The notes below the pieces were generated by a model that worked only from the letters and a program-made list of their open reading frames with translations, was not told where the DNA came from and ran no database searches. Positions 25,777-35,029 of a DNA stretch of 64,000 bases are shown in pieces. The translations under genes and the position numbers were made by a program. Origin of the DNA: Pontiellaceae bacterium B12227 (GTDB lineage: Bacteria; Verrucomicrobiota; Kiritimatiellia; Kiritimatiellales; Pontiellaceae); the NCBI GenBank assembly GCA_029432775.1, contig JAROAZ010000020.1, positions 52,542-116,541 on the forward strand. Direction: 5' to 3'. Position 1 is the first letter of the stretch. Every line of letters starts with the position of its first letter.

Positions 25777-27494
25777 CGCAGTTCAACAGTTGCATTTTTT
25801 CGCCGCTGCCAGGGATGGGCGTTGAGATCGGAACCATCAGCTTTCCAGACAACCAGCCGCGGATTTTCCAATGGTTGGAAAAAGGTATAGCGAATAGCCG
25901 TTGCGCCGCGGCCGTCGCCGGACAGCACGCCGGCCGTAAAGACGGAGTTCGATGCGGTCGATCCGCTTTCCAGCGGAAGCCAGTCGAACTTTTTCATGCC
26001 GTATTCCATGATCCGATGCGGCGGCTGCCCGGTTCCGGGATAGACGCCGCCTCTCAACAGCACCGAATCCCCGGCAAGTTCAACCTGCACCCCGGCCCCC
26101 ATCACCGGATAGGCATCGCCGGGCCGGTATTCCGTGCCGTTCTGCCCGGGCATCATGGTAAGCACCTCCACCTGCAGCTCGGGTGCATTCCAGAAGACGC
26201 GGAGAATGTCCTGCATGAACTGGGCGCGAACAAAAAGCCCCGGCGCATTCACCAACAGCAGCGGTTGATCCGGCTGAATCTGATCCCGGACCGGCTCCAG
26301 CTGCGTCAGCATCTCCTGCACCGATCCCGACTGCTGCACAATGAGCGACTGCCGCTCCCGGAGTTCCAGGGTCTGGAAAATCAGAAATACAGCCAGCCCG
26401 GCGGAACCGGCCCACTTCCACCCGCGCGAACGCGTGGCGGCAAACAGGGTCAGTAGACCGACAAAGGCGATGGAAGGAAGATAGAGGTAGCGCTCGCTCA
26501 GATAAACAAAGCTGGTGGGCAGCCATGCCAGCAAGCCGAGCAGTAGTAAGAGCCAGGCGCGGCGGTCGTTACGCAGGAACCAGCCGATGATTCCAAACAC
26601 GAGACTTCCAACCATTGGAACCCGGATGGGATGCAGTTGCTGAACGGTTGCGGCATCGGCAAAGGGCACCGTAACTTCGGCCGCCAGCAGATTGCCGGCA
26701 TAGCTTCGGAACTGCAGCCATAGGTGCTGTGGAAATTCAGCACTCAACGGAGAAATGAGATAGGGATAAACAAAGTCGCTGCCTTCACCGCCCAGCGCCG
26801 CCTTTTTAATGGCCAGCAGCAGCACGGCGAGTACGGCATAGGCCCCATAGAGCTTCCATTCGATTTTCCGCCGCGCAATCCACCAGTCGTATGCCGCAAA
26901 AATGACGGGGCCCACAATCACCAGTTCTTTCGTCAGCAGTCCGAAAGCAAAGAGCGGGAGCGCCCACCAGCGGCGGCCGTTCAGATGCAGCACTAGCGCG
27001 CCCAGCAACCCCAGTGCCGCCAGCGAATCGGTCCGGCCGGCAATATACCAGATGCATTCCGCATGAGCAGTCAGCCCGGCAAACAGCCCCGCTCCGAGCA
27101 CAGAGACCCAGCCGGCCCCGATCAACCGCCGAAACAGCAGTCCCACCAGAACCGCACAGAGAAAATGGATGAGCACGTTGGTGACCGTAAGACCCAGCGC
27201 ATAGGCGCGGCCCCAGATCATTTGATCCATTCCGTAGGACAACACCACCGTAGGCCGGAAGAATCGAATCCGCCCCTCCTCCTGCATAAACCAGAGATGA
27301 TCCCAGCGGTTTTCCACCGTCATGGCCTCGAGCGCAGAGAGTTCGCCCCCCTTCCACTGCTGGATGTGGTGCAGATAGCGGTAGTCATCGGCCTCCAGCC
27401 GCGGCTGCTGCAGCACCGGCCAGGCCGCAAACAGTATGATCAGCAGACAGAGCAGATGACCGACCGCGGTCGGATGTTGTTTAAGCCAGTTCAA
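25773..27494 (-). CDS. Polytopic membrane protein, glycosyltransferase-39-like
   Basis: 573 residues with many hydrophobic helices in the first 390 residues (LLCLLIILFAAWPVL, VTNVLIHFLCAVLVGLLF, LGAGLFAGLTAHAECIWY, YLPSIAFVGLLTLFA) and a soluble C-terminal part of about 180 residues. The LEADDYRYL motif after helix 1 and the AGRTDSLAAL segment resemble lipid-phosphate-sugar dependent transferases or O-antigen/TMTC-like proteins, where an acidic pair follows the first helix. Function is not certain. The gene contains two perfect copies of the dispersed palindrome (25866 and 26606), one encoding FQPLE. Confidence 0.65.
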   Translation of the reverse strand: MNWLKQHPTAVGHLLCLLIILFAAWPVLQQPRLEADDYRYLHHIQQWKGGELSALEAMTVENRWDHLWFMQEEGRIRFFRPTVVLSYGMDQMIWGRAYALGLTVTNVLIHFLCAVLVGLLFRRLIGAGWVSVLGAGLFAGLTAHAECIWYIAGRTDSLAALGLLGALVLHLNGRRWWALPLFAFGLLTKELVIVGPVIFAAYDWWIARRKIEWKLYGAYAVLAVLLLAIKKAALGGEGSDFVYPYLISPLSAEFPQHLWLQFRSYAGNLLAAEVTVPFADAATVQQLHPIRVPMVGSLVFGIIGWFLRNDRRAWLLLLLGLLAWLPTSFVYLSERYLYLPSIAFVGLLTLFAATRSRGWKWAGSAGLAVFLIFQTLELRERQSLIVQQSGSVQEMLTQLEPVRDQIQPDQPLLLVNAPGLFVRAQFMQDILRVFWNAPELQVEVLTMMPGQNGTEYRPGDAYPVMGAGVQVELAGDSVLLRGGVYPGTGQPPHRIMEYGMKKFDWLPLESGSTASNSVFTAGVLSGDGRGATAIRYTFFQPLENPRLVVWKADGSDLNAHPWQRRKNATVELR

Positions 27495-27639
27495 CGGTTA
27501 TTCCCTTCATAGCGACGGATGCTAAACCAACCGCCCTGCAGAACTCACGGAAATTAAATGGATATGTCGGGCAATAAAAAGCGGTGCATGTTTGTCTTTA
27601 TTTAACACCCGTAAATTGGGATGATTTTGTTCGATTTGT

Positions 27640-28059
27640 ATGAAGAAAAAAATAGCATCCAAAAAGGGGCTCACGCTCGTGGAAGTTCTACTGGCCCTGG
27701 TTATCCTCAGCGTCGGTGTTTCATCCATGATGATGGCGATGTCTCGATGCCTGGCCGTGGTGCGTACCGCCCGGAACCGCGATGTGGCCCGCGGCCTGGT
27801 TCAGCGGATTGATCTGGAATTCCCGATTGAAGAGGTCGATATGGCCGAATTATCTGAATCCGGCGACTTTGACGGACTGGATGGCTATACCTGGTTCCGC
27901 GATATTGAGATTGTCGACGAAGAGGAGCGGCCCGGCCTGTTCTTTGTTACACTGCGCGTGCAATGGGCCGAGCGCGGACGGGATGCATTTGAAGAAGTAT
28001 CCATGTTTAAATATGCTCCTAATGCCGAAAGCATCACGAGTGAAGTCGCTGCAGAATGA
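27640..28059 (+). CDS. gspI: Type II secretion minor pseudopilin GspI-like
   Basis: 139 residues. Type IV prepilin signal KKG/LTLVEVLLALVILSVGVSS with Gly at -1 and Glu at +5, followed by a small globular domain. First of five overlapping genes (gspI-J-K-L-M), which supports the assignment to the tip complex of a type II secretion pseudopilus. Prepilin peptidase and gspC-H are not in this window. The stop overlaps the next start (ATGA). Confidence 0.75.
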   Translation: MKKKIASKKGLTLVEVLLALVILSVGVSSMMMAMSRCLAVVRTARNRDVARGLVQRIDLEFPIEEVDMAELSESGDFDGLDGYTWFRDIEIVDEEERPGLFFVTLRVQWAERGRDAFEEVSMFKYAPNAESITSEVAAE

Positions 28060-28946
28060 TTATTTTGAGCTGTAACTTGAAACCTGAAACAGAACATCTG
28101 AATAAAGACGGCTGCGGGAAACCGCCCCGTTCCCGGCACGCCCGCTCTGCATTTACCTTGCTGGAGCTGTTGGTGGCGATGGTGATCATGGTGATTGCCC
28201 TGTCGATTGCCTTCCAGGCCTATAGCGGAACGATCCGCGGCTGGAAGCGCGGCACGGAGGTTATGGAGGGTATCAAGCACGGTGATTTTGCAATTTCCCA
28301 ATTAGTCAGGACGCTGAACTCAACCATTTTTTTTGATAACCGCCGCAAAACCTATGCTTTTACCATTGAAAAGGAGTCCAACAGCGGCCTGCCGGCGGAT
28401 ATCATCAGCTTTGTCACCTCCAGCGGCGCCTTTATGCCCCACGACTCGCCTTTTGCCAGCGGCCCGCACCGCATTAAACTCTACATTGATGACGACGAAG
28501 GAGCCCCGGCCCTTTTTGTGACAGCCATGCCGGCCGTGCCCAACAGTGAAGAGGAGGAAGAGGACCTCGACTACGAACCCTTCCTCGTCTCGCGGGAAGT
28601 CCAGGGCCTGGAAATCCTGATCTGGGATGAAGAAAATGAAGACTGGACCGAAGAGTGGGAGCCGGAGAACTCCGTGCCCGAACGGATCATGCTTACCGTC
28701 TTCGTGGCTTCTGATAATCCGGATGAAGAACCGATTGAATTCAACCGCGTCATTAACATCCCTGTTTCTGCGTCGCTGAAAGATAAGATCGCCAGCCCGA
28801 CCCTCACGGGCGGAAGTACAGGAGGAACGGCCGGAGGTGCCACCCGAGGATCCACTGGAGGAACTGCGGGTGGCGGAGTTACGGTGGGAAATCCCGGACG
28901 TACGAGCGGAGGATCACCAGGAGGCACAGCCCCCCCCGGACGATGA
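28056..28946 (+). CDS. gspJ: Type II secretion minor pseudopilin GspJ-like with Gly/Thr-rich tail
   Basis: 296 residues. Prepilin helix FTLLELLVAMVIMVIALSIA after an unusually long leader of about 33 residues, with Ala instead of Gly at -1 (ARSA/FTLLE). The ATG at 28056 is supported by the ATGA overlap with gspI. Part of the leader DNA (ACTTGAAACCTGAAAC) resembles a dispersed intergenic phrase seen at 61341. The C-terminus from about residue 245 is a low-complexity Gly/Thr/Ser run (GGSTGGTAGG and similar), unusual for the family. Acidic patches (EEEEEDLD) are also present. GspJ sits at the pseudopilus tip with GspI and GspK. Confidence 0.72.
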   Translation: MIILSCNLKPETEHLNKDGCGKPPRSRHARSAFTLLELLVAMVIMVIALSIAFQAYSGTIRGWKRGTEVMEGIKHGDFAISQLVRTLNSTIFFDNRRKTYAFTIEKESNSGLPADIISFVTSSGAFMPHDSPFASGPHRIKLYIDDDEGAPALFVTAMPAVPNSEEEEEDLDYEPFLVSREVQGLEILIWDEENEDWTEEWEPENSVPERIMLTVFVASDNPDEEPIEFNRVINIPVSASLKDKIASPTLTGGSTGGTAGGATRGSTGGTAGGGVTVGNPGRTSGGSPGGTAPPGR

Positions 28947-29944
28947 ACACGTTACCTCACAGACAAAAAGAAGGTGCCGCTCTCATGGTTTCACTATGGG
29001 TGCTGGTCATCCTGTCGCTCATCGTCGGTTCGTTCGCCTTCGAAGTGAATCTGGAAGGCATGCTGGTTTCGCATAAACGTAAAAAGTGGCGCGCCGAGAT
29101 GATGGCCCTCTCCGGTCTGGAATATGCCAAGGCCATTCTGGATCAGCAGGCAAAAGCCAAACAGCTTGAAATTGAAGATATGGACGAGGATAAGGACGGT
29201 TTCATGCAGGCCGCTCTCTATGCCCAGCGCGGCCTCTCCACCACCTCCACCATTGAATTTGAAGACGGCGGAAGCTTCACGGTGAATATCGAATCGGCCG
29301 AAGCCGGGCGGAATGTCAACCTGCTGACCCGCGAACAGTGGCTGGATATTTTTGAAATGGCCAATGTTCCTTCCACCGAGTGGGAAGCCATGGTCGACTG
29401 CCTGACCGACTGGATTGATGAAAACGATCTGCATCAGATGGATGGCGCGGAATCGGACGACCCGTTCTATGAAAATGCCGGCTATCCGGTAAAGAACGGC
29501 CCGTTGGACAGTGTGGAAGAGCTTCTGTTGGTGAAGAATTGGGGCCCGGACGTGCTCTATGGAAAACCGGCAGATGATGAAAGCGACGAAATTTTCGGTA
29601 TCTATGATATTCTAACGGTCTGGGGCGATGGCAAAGTAAACCTCAATACAGCCTCCGAAGACCTCCTGCTGAGCTATGCCGAATACGATGACTGGGAGCT
29701 TGAAAGCGTCTTAGAACGACGCATGGGCGAGGATATGGAAGAAGGCACACTCGACGACGGAATCCGAAGTCTGGGAGAAGTTGGTGCCGATGCGAACAAA
29801 TTTAAATTGCAAAGTACATTTGTGAAGGTAACTTCTGTAGGCGATATATTCGGGAATCAATATCAGATCGAAGCGATCTTCCTGCAGAAAAACAAGGACT
29901 CCGTAGTTGTTTACTGGAATGAAGGACCTGTTAAAGAAAATTAA
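28943..29944 (+). CDS. gspK: Type II secretion pseudopilin GspK-like
   Basis: 333 residues. The N-terminal membrane helix GAALMVSLWVLVILSLIVGSFAFE begins like GspK proteins, where the +5 Glu of other pseudopilins is missing. The middle has the SAM-like helical region (DCLTDWIDENDLHQ, VKNGPLDSVEELLLV) and the KVNLNTASEDLLLSY helix-hairpin motif typical of GspK. It overlaps gspJ by ATGA and the downstream gspL by 26 nt. Role: caps the pseudopilus with GspI and GspJ. Confidence 0.82.
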   Translation: MNTLPHRQKEGAALMVSLWVLVILSLIVGSFAFEVNLEGMLVSHKRKKWRAEMMALSGLEYAKAILDQQAKAKQLEIEDMDEDKDGFMQAALYAQRGLSTTSTIEFEDGGSFTVNIESAEAGRNVNLLTREQWLDIFEMANVPSTEWEAMVDCLTDWIDENDLHQMDGAESDDPFYENAGYPVKNGPLDSVEELLLVKNWGPDVLYGKPADDESDEIFGIYDILTVWGDGKVNLNTASEDLLLSYAEYDDWELESVLERRMGEDMEEGTLDDGIRSLGEVGADANKFKLQSTFVKVTSVGDIFGNQYQIEAIFLQKNKDSVVVYWNEGPVKEN

Positions 29945-31328
29945 AAAAATTCGGGAGAAGACGGTTACGGCGGCATGCCGAACACCGGACGGCATCGAAT
30001 GGACCACCCTGAAGATCTCTCAGGATAACACGGAAACTGTTCATCAGGAGCATCTTCCGATGGAATTCCCTGTAAATGTAACGCCCGAAGAACTGGCCAA
30101 TCTTGAATTGCCGGATCTTTCGGAATACATCAAAGGAGATGTCACGGTGGCACTGCGCTCCTCCGATCTGCTGATGCGCACCATGAAACTGCCGACGGCG
30201 GATCCGGAAGAAATTGCGGATATGGTCGGCTTCCAGGTCGATAAATTCTCCCCCTTTCCGATCGACCAACTGGCCATGGCGCACGAAACGCTGTCCATTT
30301 CCGAAGATTCCGCGCAGGTGCTGATGGCCGCCGCCAAGCGGGAACGTATCGATGCCGTCGGCGATAGCTTCGAAACCAAAGGCCTGCGGATTCACAGTAT
30401 CGATGCGCGTGCCCTTGGCTGGTTGCAGTTGCTGCAGGACGAAGGAAAACTTTCCGGCAGCGCATGCGAGATTCTGGTCCTGGTGGATGGAATCGATTTT
30501 ATTCTCCTGGTCCTGAGCAAGGGGATCCCGATTGCATTCCGCCCGTTGGAAGCACAGTTAGACGATATGACCGTCGTGGATGAGCTGACGCACGAAATAG
30601 GTTATACGCTCACCACGCTGGATGCAGAACACGACCTCCCCACCCCGGACAGCATCTGTTTTTGGAGTATCGGCGGTGTTCCGGCCCAATTGCAGGCCAA
30701 ACTCGCCGAAAAATGCGGCCTTGAAGTGGAATATCGCTACCTCGGCGAACTCCCGCCCCTCTCGGAAGGCATTCTCCGCCGCGCCCGTAACGAACAGCAT
30801 CACATTGAGCTTATTCCGCGCGAATGGATCGAGCATCAGCAGCGCCTGAAGCTGCGCAAACAGTTTACCATCATTTCCGGAAGCGTTGCGGCGGCCTGGC
30901 TGTTGCTCCTGTTGATCTTCCTAAGCGTCTTTAAGGTTCGCGATATACAGCTCGCCTCCGTGAAAGACGATGCCAATGCCATTGCACCGCTGGCCCGTCA
31001 GGCGGCAGCCAACCAGAAAAAACTCAAAGCCCTCAAGGTCTATACGGACCGCACCGATTCCTCGATTGAGTGTATGCGGGAAATCACCCGGCTGATGCCG
31101 GCGGGCGATATTGAGTTCCTTTCCTACAACTACAGCAAGGACAAAGGCATCACCCTGCGCGGAAGCGGACGGGACAAAAGTATTGTGAATGACTTATTTA
31201 CCAGCCTGAATAAATCGCCCCTGTTTGATGGCATCAAAAACGAATCGGTGAACGATAAAACCACCAAAGGGGTACGACGCGCAGTTTTTTCTGTCACGCT
31301 GCCTCTGGCTGCGAAGGGAGATGACTAA
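29919..31328 (+). CDS. gspL: Type II secretion GspL / PilM-PilN-like assembly protein
   Basis: About 469 residues from the ATG at 29919; a TTG at 29907 is possible but less likely. The N-terminal 310 residues resemble the PilM/GspL actin-like fold (AACRTPDGIEWTTLKI, VTVALRSSDLLMRTMKLP, MVGFQVDKFSPFPI). A single transmembrane helix follows (ISGSVAAAWLLLLLIFLSVF), then a periplasmic region with predicted coiled coil and PilN-like ferredoxin fold. It would link the secretion ATPase to the pseudopilus. It is embedded between gspK and the GspM-like gene; TAATG connects it to the latter. Confidence 0.72.
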   Translation: MKDLLKKIKKIREKTVTAACRTPDGIEWTTLKISQDNTETVHQEHLPMEFPVNVTPEELANLELPDLSEYIKGDVTVALRSSDLLMRTMKLPTADPEEIADMVGFQVDKFSPFPIDQLAMAHETLSISEDSAQVLMAAAKRERIDAVGDSFETKGLRIHSIDARALGWLQLLQDEGKLSGSACEILVLVDGIDFILLVLSKGIPIAFRPLEAQLDDMTVVDELTHEIGYTLTTLDAEHDLPTPDSICFWSIGGVPAQLQAKLAEKCGLEVEYRYLGELPPLSEGILRRARNEQHHIELIPREWIEHQQRLKLRKQFTIISGSVAAAWLLLLLIFLSVFKVRDIQLASVKDDANAIAPLARQAAANQKKLKALKVYTDRTDSSIECMREITRLMPAGDIEFLSYNYSKDKGITLRGSGRDKSIVNDLFTSLNKSPLFDGIKNESVNDKTTKGVRRAVFSVTLPLAAKGDD

Positions 31329-31870
31329 TGAAGATTTCCCAACGTGAAATGATTCTCGGCGTCATCACCCTCGCCACCGTACTCGGGCTCGTGACCTATG
31401 CCATCGTCAACGGCAAGCTGGATGAGCACAAAGCCAAAAAAACCGAAATCGAAAGCCTGCGCCAGCAGATCCGGCTCGATGAGCGCCGCATTAAGATGCA
31501 GGACGAATGGATTGCAGAACTGAATGAGCTGCAAAAAGACTTGCGGGTTTTCGACACCAAACTGAAAAATCCGTCTCCGGAATTGATGAAAACGGTCAAC
31601 ATGATTGCCAACAAGCACCAGCTGGACATCAAGCGCAATCAGCCCCGTGGCGAAAAACCCACCGACGACCTTTATGAACTGGGCATCAACTGCACATGGG
31701 AAGGCAAACTGGAAGCGCTTGTCGGTTTTCTTGCCGAAATTCAGCAGCAGGGCGTTCGCTACGATGTTCGCTCGCTCAATGTTGCGCCGGTCGGAAAAAA
31801 CACGAATCGCCTTAAAGGGAATATGGTAATCAACTGCGCATACACCAGAAAGCCCGGCGGCAAGAAATAG
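31328..31870 (+). CDS. gspM: Type II secretion GspM / PilO-like protein
   Basis: 180 residues. Short cytoplasmic start, one transmembrane helix (MILGVITLATVLGLVTYAIV), then a coiled coil (LDEHKAKKTEIESLRQQIRL) and a C-terminal ferredoxin-like domain. This is the layout of GspM/PilO, the partner of GspL. Identity is weak at sequence level, so the call rests mainly on layout and position at the end of the gsp block. It starts one base into the gspL stop (TAATG). Confidence 0.65.
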   Translation: MKISQREMILGVITLATVLGLVTYAIVNGKLDEHKAKKTEIESLRQQIRLDERRIKMQDEWIAELNELQKDLRVFDTKLKNPSPELMKTVNMIANKHQLDIKRNQPRGEKPTDDLYELGINCTWEGKLEALVGFLAEIQQQGVRYDVRSLNVAPVGKNTNRLKGNMVINCAYTRKPGGKK

Positions 31871-31912
31871 CCCGGCCCTACCATTCCCACCACGCATCAC
31901 GAGTTCTATCCC

Positions 31913-32533
31913 ATGAATATTCTCCCCATCACCACCGGCGCCTACCAGGAAATCTGCTGCATCGTCTGGAGTCACGAAAAGAAAGCCATCGTCTTCGATC
32001 CGGGCTTTGATGCTGAACAGATTTTCCAGGCGCTGGAAGAGCATGGCCTGCAAGTGGCGGCGTTTGTGCTCACCCATACGCACTTCGACCACATCAATGC
32101 GCTGGCCGACCTGCACGACAAAACTCCGGCTCCCATCCTGGTACATTCCAAAGACTGGGAATGGGCATTTTCGGAAAGGAACCAGGGCGAACCCTACCCC
32201 CTTCCGCGCAAACCCGAAAATGCCGACGTCCAATGGTTGGAAAGCTCCAAAGACTGGAAGGTTGCAGACCTGCATTTCCAATGTCTGGAAACTCCGGGCC
32301 ACACACCCGGCGGGTGCTGCCTGCTGTTTCCCGAAGGGAAAATTATGATCACCGGCGACACCCTCTTCAAAGGTTCCTGCGGCCGCACCGACCTGCCCGG
32401 CGGGGATCCGCGGGCCATGAAAGATTCGCTGAAAAAACTGAAACAGCTACCCGACGATATCCGGATCTTCCCGGGCCACGGAGCAGACAGCTCCATCGGC
32501 GTAGAAAAAGCCTCCAACTTCTTCATGCAGTAA
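31913..32533 (+). CDS. MBL-fold hydrolase, glyoxalase-II-like
   Basis: 206 residues, cytoplasmic. Metallo-beta-lactamase fold with THTHFDHINA (metal site), TPGHTPGGCC, ITGDTLFKGSCGRTDLPGG and FPGHG, the usual order in hydroxyacylglutathione hydrolase-like proteins. It lacks the C-terminal helical domain of true glyoxalase II, so it is probably a general thioester or related hydrolase. The gene holds two one-mismatch copies of the dispersed palindrome (32228, coding VQWLE, and 32276). Confidence 0.8.
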   Translation: MNILPITTGAYQEICCIVWSHEKKAIVFDPGFDAEQIFQALEEHGLQVAAFVLTHTHFDHINALADLHDKTPAPILVHSKDWEWAFSERNQGEPYPLPRKPENADVQWLESSKDWKVADLHFQCLETPGHTPGGCCLLFPEGKIMITGDTLFKGSCGRTDLPGGDPRAMKDSLKKLKQLPDDIRIFPGHGADSSIGVEKASNFFMQ

Positions 32534-32649
32534 TTTCGATTGAAGGTTTCAGAGGCTTCTGAAGAGTTCAGATTGAGAGTGGGATTAAGAAAATTCCCTA
32601 CTCCTGGTCCTGATCTTAATCCTCATCCTCATCTATGATGGGAGCCCCA

Positions 32650-33798
32650 TCATCGCGGCAGCTTGATATCGCGCCGGATATAGGTCGGCACATCCAGGTC
32701 CTGATTATTGTGAATCGTTGGATCCGTATAGGTGAATTCACCCTTGCCGGTTGCTTCCAGTAATAATTCGCCCTGCCCGGACTTTTTATTAAAGCTCAGC
32801 CCCATCTGCCGGTTGCTGTCCACCAGGGCTTCCTTCCACTGCTCCGCCACCAGCGCAATAACCGACAAACGGCCCTCGAAGCCCGGCTCCACCGCAACCC
32901 CGAAATTCATCCAGACCTCTTCCGGAAGTTTTTCCTGAATCCGGCTCATCACCGCCTCGATTTCGCTCAGCTTCAGATCCTGCCCACCGGTCAGCCCCAC
33001 AATAATGCCCGCGGTGCTCTCCAGCATCTTGCCCTTATTCAACAAACGGTGCGCCAGCAGAGATTCGGCCACGGTCTCTGCACGGTTTTCACCGGAGCCA
33101 TCAGCACTGGCAAAATGGCAGAAACCATCGCAATTCCGAAGCATGGTGTGAATGCTTGCAAAATCAAGACCGCAAATCCCGTTCCGCGTCAACATGCGGC
33201 CCAACGCAAAAATACCGTCCATCATCACCTGATGGCTGCGCGCAAACACCTGCTCCACCGGCAGATCCGCATCGGATCGCTCGAACAAACGCTCGTTCGG
33301 AATACGGATAATGGCATCCGCATGCGTCCGGATGCGCTTGAGAGCCTCTTCGGCAACCCGCATCACCTTTGCACCTTCAAACTTAAAGGGGGTAGCCACC
33401 ATGGTCAGCACCAGGGCACCGGCTTCGCGGGCAATACGGGTAATCACGGGAACCGCTCCGGAACCGGTTCCGCCGCCCAACCCCGCCACAATCACCAACA
33501 GGTCAACCTGCCGCAATTGTTTCCGGATACTGGAAGAATCTTTTTCAATCGACTGGCGGCCCAGCTCCACATCGCCACCGGAGCTGTGCCCGCGGGTAAT
33601 GGTGCCGCCCACATGAATGATGCGGTCCATACCGATGGCTTCGAGCACTTTAGTGTCGGTATCCACCGCAACGGCATTAATTTCCGGATTCAAGGCAACC
33701 ATATCGGCAACCGCCCGGGCACCACTGCTGCCGATCCCCATCACGAGCATGCGCGGTGCACTGATCCCTTTTTCCGGCGTTGCGGGTTGATCAGTCAT
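32650..33798 (-). CDS. ftsZ: Divergent cell-division GTPase FtsZ
   Basis: About 382 residues; the ATG at 33798 is preferred over 33804 because GGGG is 8 nt upstream. The tubulin/FtsZ signature GLGGGTGSG is at 106-114 and a C-terminal peptide LDVPTYIRRDIKLPR, the site that binds FtsA, is intact. Two regions are odd: the T1 loop reads GIGSSGARAV instead of a poly-Gly GGGGGN, and the T7 loop reads LDFASI (D212, S215) where most FtsZ have DFADV, so the second catalytic Asp is Ser. It overlaps ftsA and ends the ddl-ftsQ-ftsA-ftsZ series, as in other dcw clusters. Confidence 0.9.
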   Translation of the reverse strand: MTDQPATPEKGISAPRMLVMGIGSSGARAVADMVALNPEINAVAVDTDTKVLEAIGMDRIIHVGGTITRGHSSGGDVELGRQSIEKDSSSIRKQLRQVDLLVIVAGLGGGTGSGAVPVITRIAREAGALVLTMVATPFKFEGAKVMRVAEEALKRIRTHADAIIRIPNERLFERSDADLPVEQVFARSHQVMMDGIFALGRMLTRNGICGLDFASIHTMLRNCDGFCHFASADGSGENRAETVAESLLAHRLLNKGKMLESTAGIIVGLTGGQDLKLSEIEAVMSRIQEKLPEEVWMNFGVAVEPGFEGRLSVIALVAEQWKEALVDSNRQMGLSFNKKSGQGELLLEATGKGEFTYTDPTIHNNQDLDVPTYIRRDIKLPR

Positions 33799-35017
33799 GT
33801 ACATTACCCCACAAAAGCTTCACCAGTTTTTTGCTGAACGGGGTTTTCTCTGCCGGTTTATTGAGCGAAGCGGCATAGCGAATGGCACCAATATGGCAGG
33901 CATAGAACGGGCTCTCTTTTGCCGACGACAATCCATGCACGTCGAACGGCTTACCGTGTGTACACGGAACATTAAATACCTTCTGGCCGAGATCGCGCGC
34001 ACCGTTCAGAAACGAGCCGCCACCCGTCAGCAATACCCCGGCGCTCAAGGGCACATTCGGGCACTGCAGATCAATCTGCTCTTTCACGAGCATAAAGATT
34101 TCCTCCATCCGCGCATTAATGATCGTGTTCAGCGTAACCGCCCGGACCATTTTCCCGCTGAAGCCCTGCGAGGCCGCAGGAATAGAAATGTTATGATCGC
34201 GTTCCATCAGATTCGTCAGCGCGCTGCCGTCTTTTTTCTTCACCATTTCGGCCTGGCTCAGCGGAATCTGCAGCCCCACGGAAATATCATTCGTAATGTG
34301 GTCGCCCCCCACCGCGAACGATCCCGCCGCCTGGACAAATCCATCGTGATAAACCGTAAAATCCGTGGTTCCGCCGCCCACATCCACCACGAGAACGCCA
34401 GCCTTTTTCTGCTCGTCGTTCACCACGGCCAGAGCTGAGCAAAGTCCTGTAAAGACCGCATCGTTGCACTCAATCGGCGCGTCATCCACGATTTTGCGGA
34501 AGTTATCCACCGCGCTGCGCTTTCCATGAATCGTCAGCATATCGACCCGAATCTCTTCGCCGGCCATACCGACCGGATTGGTCACACTCATCGTGTCGTC
34601 GACCTGAAAATATTGCTGCAGCGTATGCAGCTTAATGCGGTTTTCCGGCAGGGCCACTTTCCGGGCAATTTCAATCACCTCGGCCACATCTTCGCCATCC
34701 ACCTCGGAAAGCTGATTGTCCGTCGGGTCCACCAGTTTGTGGATGCCCGTGCTTCTCTTTGCTTCCGCCTGCCCGCCGGAGGTGACCAGCAGAACGGAAT
34801 GAATGCTCTTGCGCCGGTTTTCCTCGGCGGCCTTGATGGCTTTGCGCACACATTTGATGGCATCATCCCGATTGATGATTTCGCCCTTACGAATTCCGCG
34901 CGACTCCGTTTCGCCGATACCGATCACCGATACCACGTCATCATCGCGCAGTTCCCCCACCAATACACGCACCGTGGAGGTTCCGATTTCAAGAATTGCA
35001 GTTGCTTCGAGTGCCAT
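33791..35017 (-). CDS. ftsA: Cell-division actin homologue FtsA
   Basis: 408 residues. Actin/Hsp70-fold ATPase that tethers FtsZ to the membrane. Visible motifs: AILEIGTSTVRVLVGE (phosphate 1), VLVVDVGGGTTDFTVYHDG (phosphate 2), SAGVLLTGGGSFLNGA (adenosine). The C-terminus SKKLVKLLWGNV is a likely amphipathic membrane-targeting helix. It overlaps ftsZ by 8 nt and lies 12 nt after ftsQ. Confidence 0.93.
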   Translation of the reverse strand: MALEATAILEIGTSTVRVLVGELRDDDVVSVIGIGETESRGIRKGEIINRDDAIKCVRKAIKAAEENRRKSIHSVLLVTSGGQAEAKRSTGIHKLVDPTDNQLSEVDGEDVAEVIEIARKVALPENRIKLHTLQQYFQVDDTMSVTNPVGMAGEEIRVDMLTIHGKRSAVDNFRKIVDDAPIECNDAVFTGLCSALAVVNDEQKKAGVLVVDVGGGTTDFTVYHDGFVQAAGSFAVGGDHITNDISVGLQIPLSQAEMVKKKDGSALTNLMERDHNISIPAASQGFSGKMVRAVTLNTIINARMEEIFMLVKEQIDLQCPNVPLSAGVLLTGGGSFLNGARDLGQKVFNVPCTHGKPFDVHGLSSAKESPFYACHIGAIRYAASLNKPAEKTPFSKKLVKLLWGNVHD

Positions 35018-35029
35018 ACTTCTCCCGAA

